Source: Lactococcus hircilactis (GTDB taxonomy: Bacteria > Bacillota > Bacilli > Lactobacillales > Streptococcaceae). From it: a DNA stretch of 64,000 bases. Made by a program: the position numbers and the translations under genes. Positions 62,259-64,000 of the stretch are shown here, in pieces (within the stretch, counting starts at the first letter, position 1; each line of letters opens with the position of its first letter). Location: NCBI RefSeq assembly GCF_009601015.1, contig NZ_WITJ01000006.1, positions 1 to 64,000 on the forward strand, written 5' to 3'. The notes beneath the pieces were generated by a model. It did not search any database. It was given only the letters and a program-made list of their open reading frames with translations, and was not told the origin of the DNA.

Positions 62259-64000
62259 TTGAGTCTGATGAATTATGATCAGAAAAAACTTTGGCAAATT
62301 GAACAACAAGGTTTTGACGAACAACTTCTGGGAAAATCCGAAGCAATAATGGCTTTAGGAAATGGCTACCTTGGGAGTAGATCAAGTGAGGAAGAAGCAT
62401 ATATTGGAGAAATTCGCGATACTTTTGTTGCTGGAACGTTTAACTCGTTTGACGAAAATGAAGTCACAGAATTACCTAATCTTCCTGATATGTGGGGAAT
62501 GTCATTTATTTTTAATGGGAGACGTTTTTCACTTGTCAATGGTCAGGTGAGGGATTATAAAAAAAGATTGAATCTTAAAAATGGAGAATTAACGCGTGAA
62601 TTTATTTGGGAGTTTGAGGATCTAAAAATGAAATTCGAGTTCCGACGCTTTGTATCTCAAGCACGTCGTCATTTACTTGTAAGTCATGTGCGATTGACCA
62701 ATTTAACGCGTATTCCCATTCATGTCAAAATGCGATCAGGCATTAATGGACAAGTTTCAAATGAGGGAAGTCAACATTTTACAGATGGTGAAAAAGGATT
62801 AGTTGAGGGAAAATTTATTCAAATGATGCCCGTGACAACTCACTCAAAAATTCAAATTATTCAAACTGTGGAACATAAGTTTAATATAACGATTTCAGAA
62901 AGACCAGAAACCTGTCGCCGTTCCTTTTTTATGAATTACGATTTTGATTTAGACGTGGAGAGTACGATTAATATTGAAAAAAGAGGCTCAATTTACACTT
63001 CGAATGATAAAGATATAGAAGATCATGAATTAAGTGCCCTAAGATCTGAAGGGGTTCATGAACTTCAAAAGATTGATCATTTAGATTATGAATTACTTCT
63101 TCAAGAATCCGCACGCGTTTGGCAGAAAATTTGGGAGAAACACCCTATTGAAATAAAATCAGAAAACTTCCGCGATCAGCTGGCGATAAGATTCGCAAAG
63201 TATCACTTGCATGCTATGGCACCAAGTCACGACGAAAGAATGAATATTGGCGCAAAGGGACTATCAGGAGAAGGATATAAAGGCCATGCGTTTTGGGATA
63301 CGGAAATATTTATGTTGCCTTATTTTAATTTTACTCATCCTGATATAGCAAAAAAGTTGGTCACCTATCGCTATTTGGGGCTTGATGGAGCACATAAAAA
63401 AGCAAAAATTAATGGATATGAAGGGGCACAGTATCCGTGGGAAGCAGCAAACCCTGCTGATGGGGAAGTCACACCTGTCTGGGGTGCAGCTGATATTATA
63501 ACGGGGCAGTCCACAAAAATCTGGTCAGGATTTATAGAACAGCATATCACATCAGATGTTGCCTTTGGTGTGAAACAATACATAGATGTAACAGGTGACC
63601 ATGAATTTGAACTCGAAAAAGGTGACGAGATTCTGATTGATACAGCAAAATTTTGGGCAAGTCGCCTAGAATATAATCATGCGCTTGATAATTATGAAAT
63701 TCGAGATGTTATTGGTCCTGATGAATATAAAGAGCATATCAACAATAATGCCTATACAAACTATACAGCACAATGGAATGTCGCCTTTGCCATTAAGCTT
63801 ATTGAAGACTTAAGGAGAGATGAACCTGATTTTTATGAAAAATTAGACAAAAAACTAAATCTGTCAGTACTGACAGAAAATTTGTCAGCTAAAGTTGATA
63901 AAATTTTCTTACCTAAAGCAACTGATGGAGGAATTATACCACAAGATGATAGTTATCTTACAAAAAAAGTAATAGATTTAAGTAAATATCGAGAATCGGA
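62259..64000 (+). CDS. Glycoside hydrolase family 65 disaccharide phosphorylase (truncated by window end)
   Basis: At least 580 codons, running off the end. The start TTG at 62259 has AAAGGAG 7 nt upstream; an ATG three codons later is 16 nt away, too far. GH65 enzymes phosphorolyse alpha-disaccharides (maltose, trehalose, trehalose-6-phosphate, kojibiose) to a sugar phosphate. The catalytic acid lies in VIGPDEYKEHINNNAYTN, and GHAFWDTEIFMLPYFN is the conserved substrate site. The substrate cannot be settled by eye. It contains a palindrome copy at 63862 (read S-V-L-T). Controlled by operator 2 and probably by CcpA through the upstream transcript. Confidence 0.9.
   Translation, partial: MSLMNYDQKKLWQIEQQGFDEQLLGKSEAIMALGNGYLGSRSSEEEAYIGEIRDTFVAGTFNSFDENEVTELPNLPDMWGMSFIFNGRRFSLVNGQVRDYKKRLNLKNGELTREFIWEFEDLKMKFEFRRFVSQARRHLLVSHVRLTNLTRIPIHVKMRSGINGQVSNEGSQHFTDGEKGLVEGKFIQMMPVTTHSKIQIIQTVEHKFNITISERPETCRRSFFMNYDFDLDVESTINIEKRGSIYTSNDKDIEDHELSALRSEGVHELQKIDHLDYELLLQESARVWQKIWEKHPIEIKSENFRDQLAIRFAKYHLHAMAPSHDERMNIGAKGLSGEGYKGHAFWDTEIFMLPYFNFTHPDIAKKLVTYRYLGLDGAHKKAKINGYEGAQYPWEAANPADGEVTPVWGAADIITGQSTKIWSGFIEQHITSDVAFGVKQYIDVTGDHEFELEKGDEILIDTAKFWASRLEYNHALDNYEIRDVIGPDEYKEHINNNAYTNYTAQWNVAFAIKLIEDLRRDEPDFYEKLDKKLNLSVLTENLSAKVDKIFLPKATDGGIIPQDDSYLTKKVIDLSKYRES
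63862..63875. repeat. Iterated palindrome, TA centre, inside the phosphorylase gene
   Basis: TGTCAGTACTGACA read S-V-L-T in a non-catalytic stretch (KLNLSVLTENLSAK). Confidence 0.9.

Noticed and set aside
1-64000. tRNA, rRNA, CRISPR array, insertion sequence, phage genes
   Set aside because: Looked for throughout; no cloverleaf-like block, spaced repeat array, transposase or integrase was seen. The only regularly repeated word is the 14-bp palindrome, which has no constant spacing.

Overview
This window looks like a chromosomal segment of a low-GC Gram-positive coccus of the Streptococcaceae, most likely Lactococcus or a close relative. The evidence is the gene set and gene order: recU-PBP1a divergent from ypsA, murA-epuA, a tributyrin-esterase EstA-type gene, PepO of 627 residues, pyruvate-formate-lyase activase, Mn-type pyrophosphatase followed by a lactococcal/streptococcal-type unknown gene, and mecA-tagO-suf in a row. 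The assignment rests on protein recognition by eye, not on a search.

Layout. 0-7.3 kb: tail of a membrane transporter, MBL-fold hydrolase, PBP1a, RecU, YpsA, Spx, UPF0223, an inositol-monophosphatase family enzyme, MurA and EpuA. 7.3-18.4 kb: MFS efflux pump, trigger factor, PflA, small membrane protein, PpaC, unknown, PepT, RecQ, zinc alcohol dehydrogenase, small HTH-like protein. 18.5-27.4 kb: MurE, MurJ-type flippase, PepO, a short-chain dehydrogenase with its MerR regulator, and a YhgE/Pip-type membrane protein. 27.4-35.1 kb: rpoB-rpoC with a structured leader. 35.1-39.4 kb: an accessory island bounded by 97-bp direct repeats. It carries a peptide/bacteriocin-type ABC transporter pair, the remnant of a small secreted peptide, an Rgg-type regulator and a divergent SHP-like pheromone gene. 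39.4-50.8 kb: lipid kinase, amino-acid ABC pair, MecA, TagO/RgpG, and the SUF iron-sulfur operon with two extra genes inserted. 50.8-60.2 kb: a 40-residue basic protein gene, anion permease, GNAT acetyltransferase, XRE regulator plus membrane protein, ABC-2 exporter, ComEA-ComEC, EstA. 60.4-64 kb: a LacI-type regulator, two small membrane proteins and a truncated GH65 disaccharide phosphorylase, with two identical operators and a cre.

The most striking genome-scale signal is a 14-bp palindrome, TGTCAGTACTGACA (central TA sometimes CA/TG). I count 30 exact copies in 64 kb, 16 between genes and 14 inside genes. Many intergenic copies form the stem of a transcription terminator. Inside genes it is always in one of the two frames that avoid its internal TGA, reading V-S-T/A-D or S-V/A-L-T. 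It is absent from rpoB, rpoC, murA, tig and the island interior. Three copies (one imperfect) fall in comEA, the DNA-uptake receptor, so a role resembling a DNA-uptake or other highly iterated palindrome is a hypothesis worth testing.

Other notable signals are the island and its SHP/Rgg logic, four or five genes whose -10 box ends 6-7 nt before the ATG (leaderless mRNAs), two MerR-type promoters with 19-bp spacers, a start-codon-trapping hairpin in front of the 40-residue gene, and a 35-bp tandem hairpin repeat in the adh leader. I saw no tRNA, rRNA, CRISPR array, transposase, integrase or phage gene.
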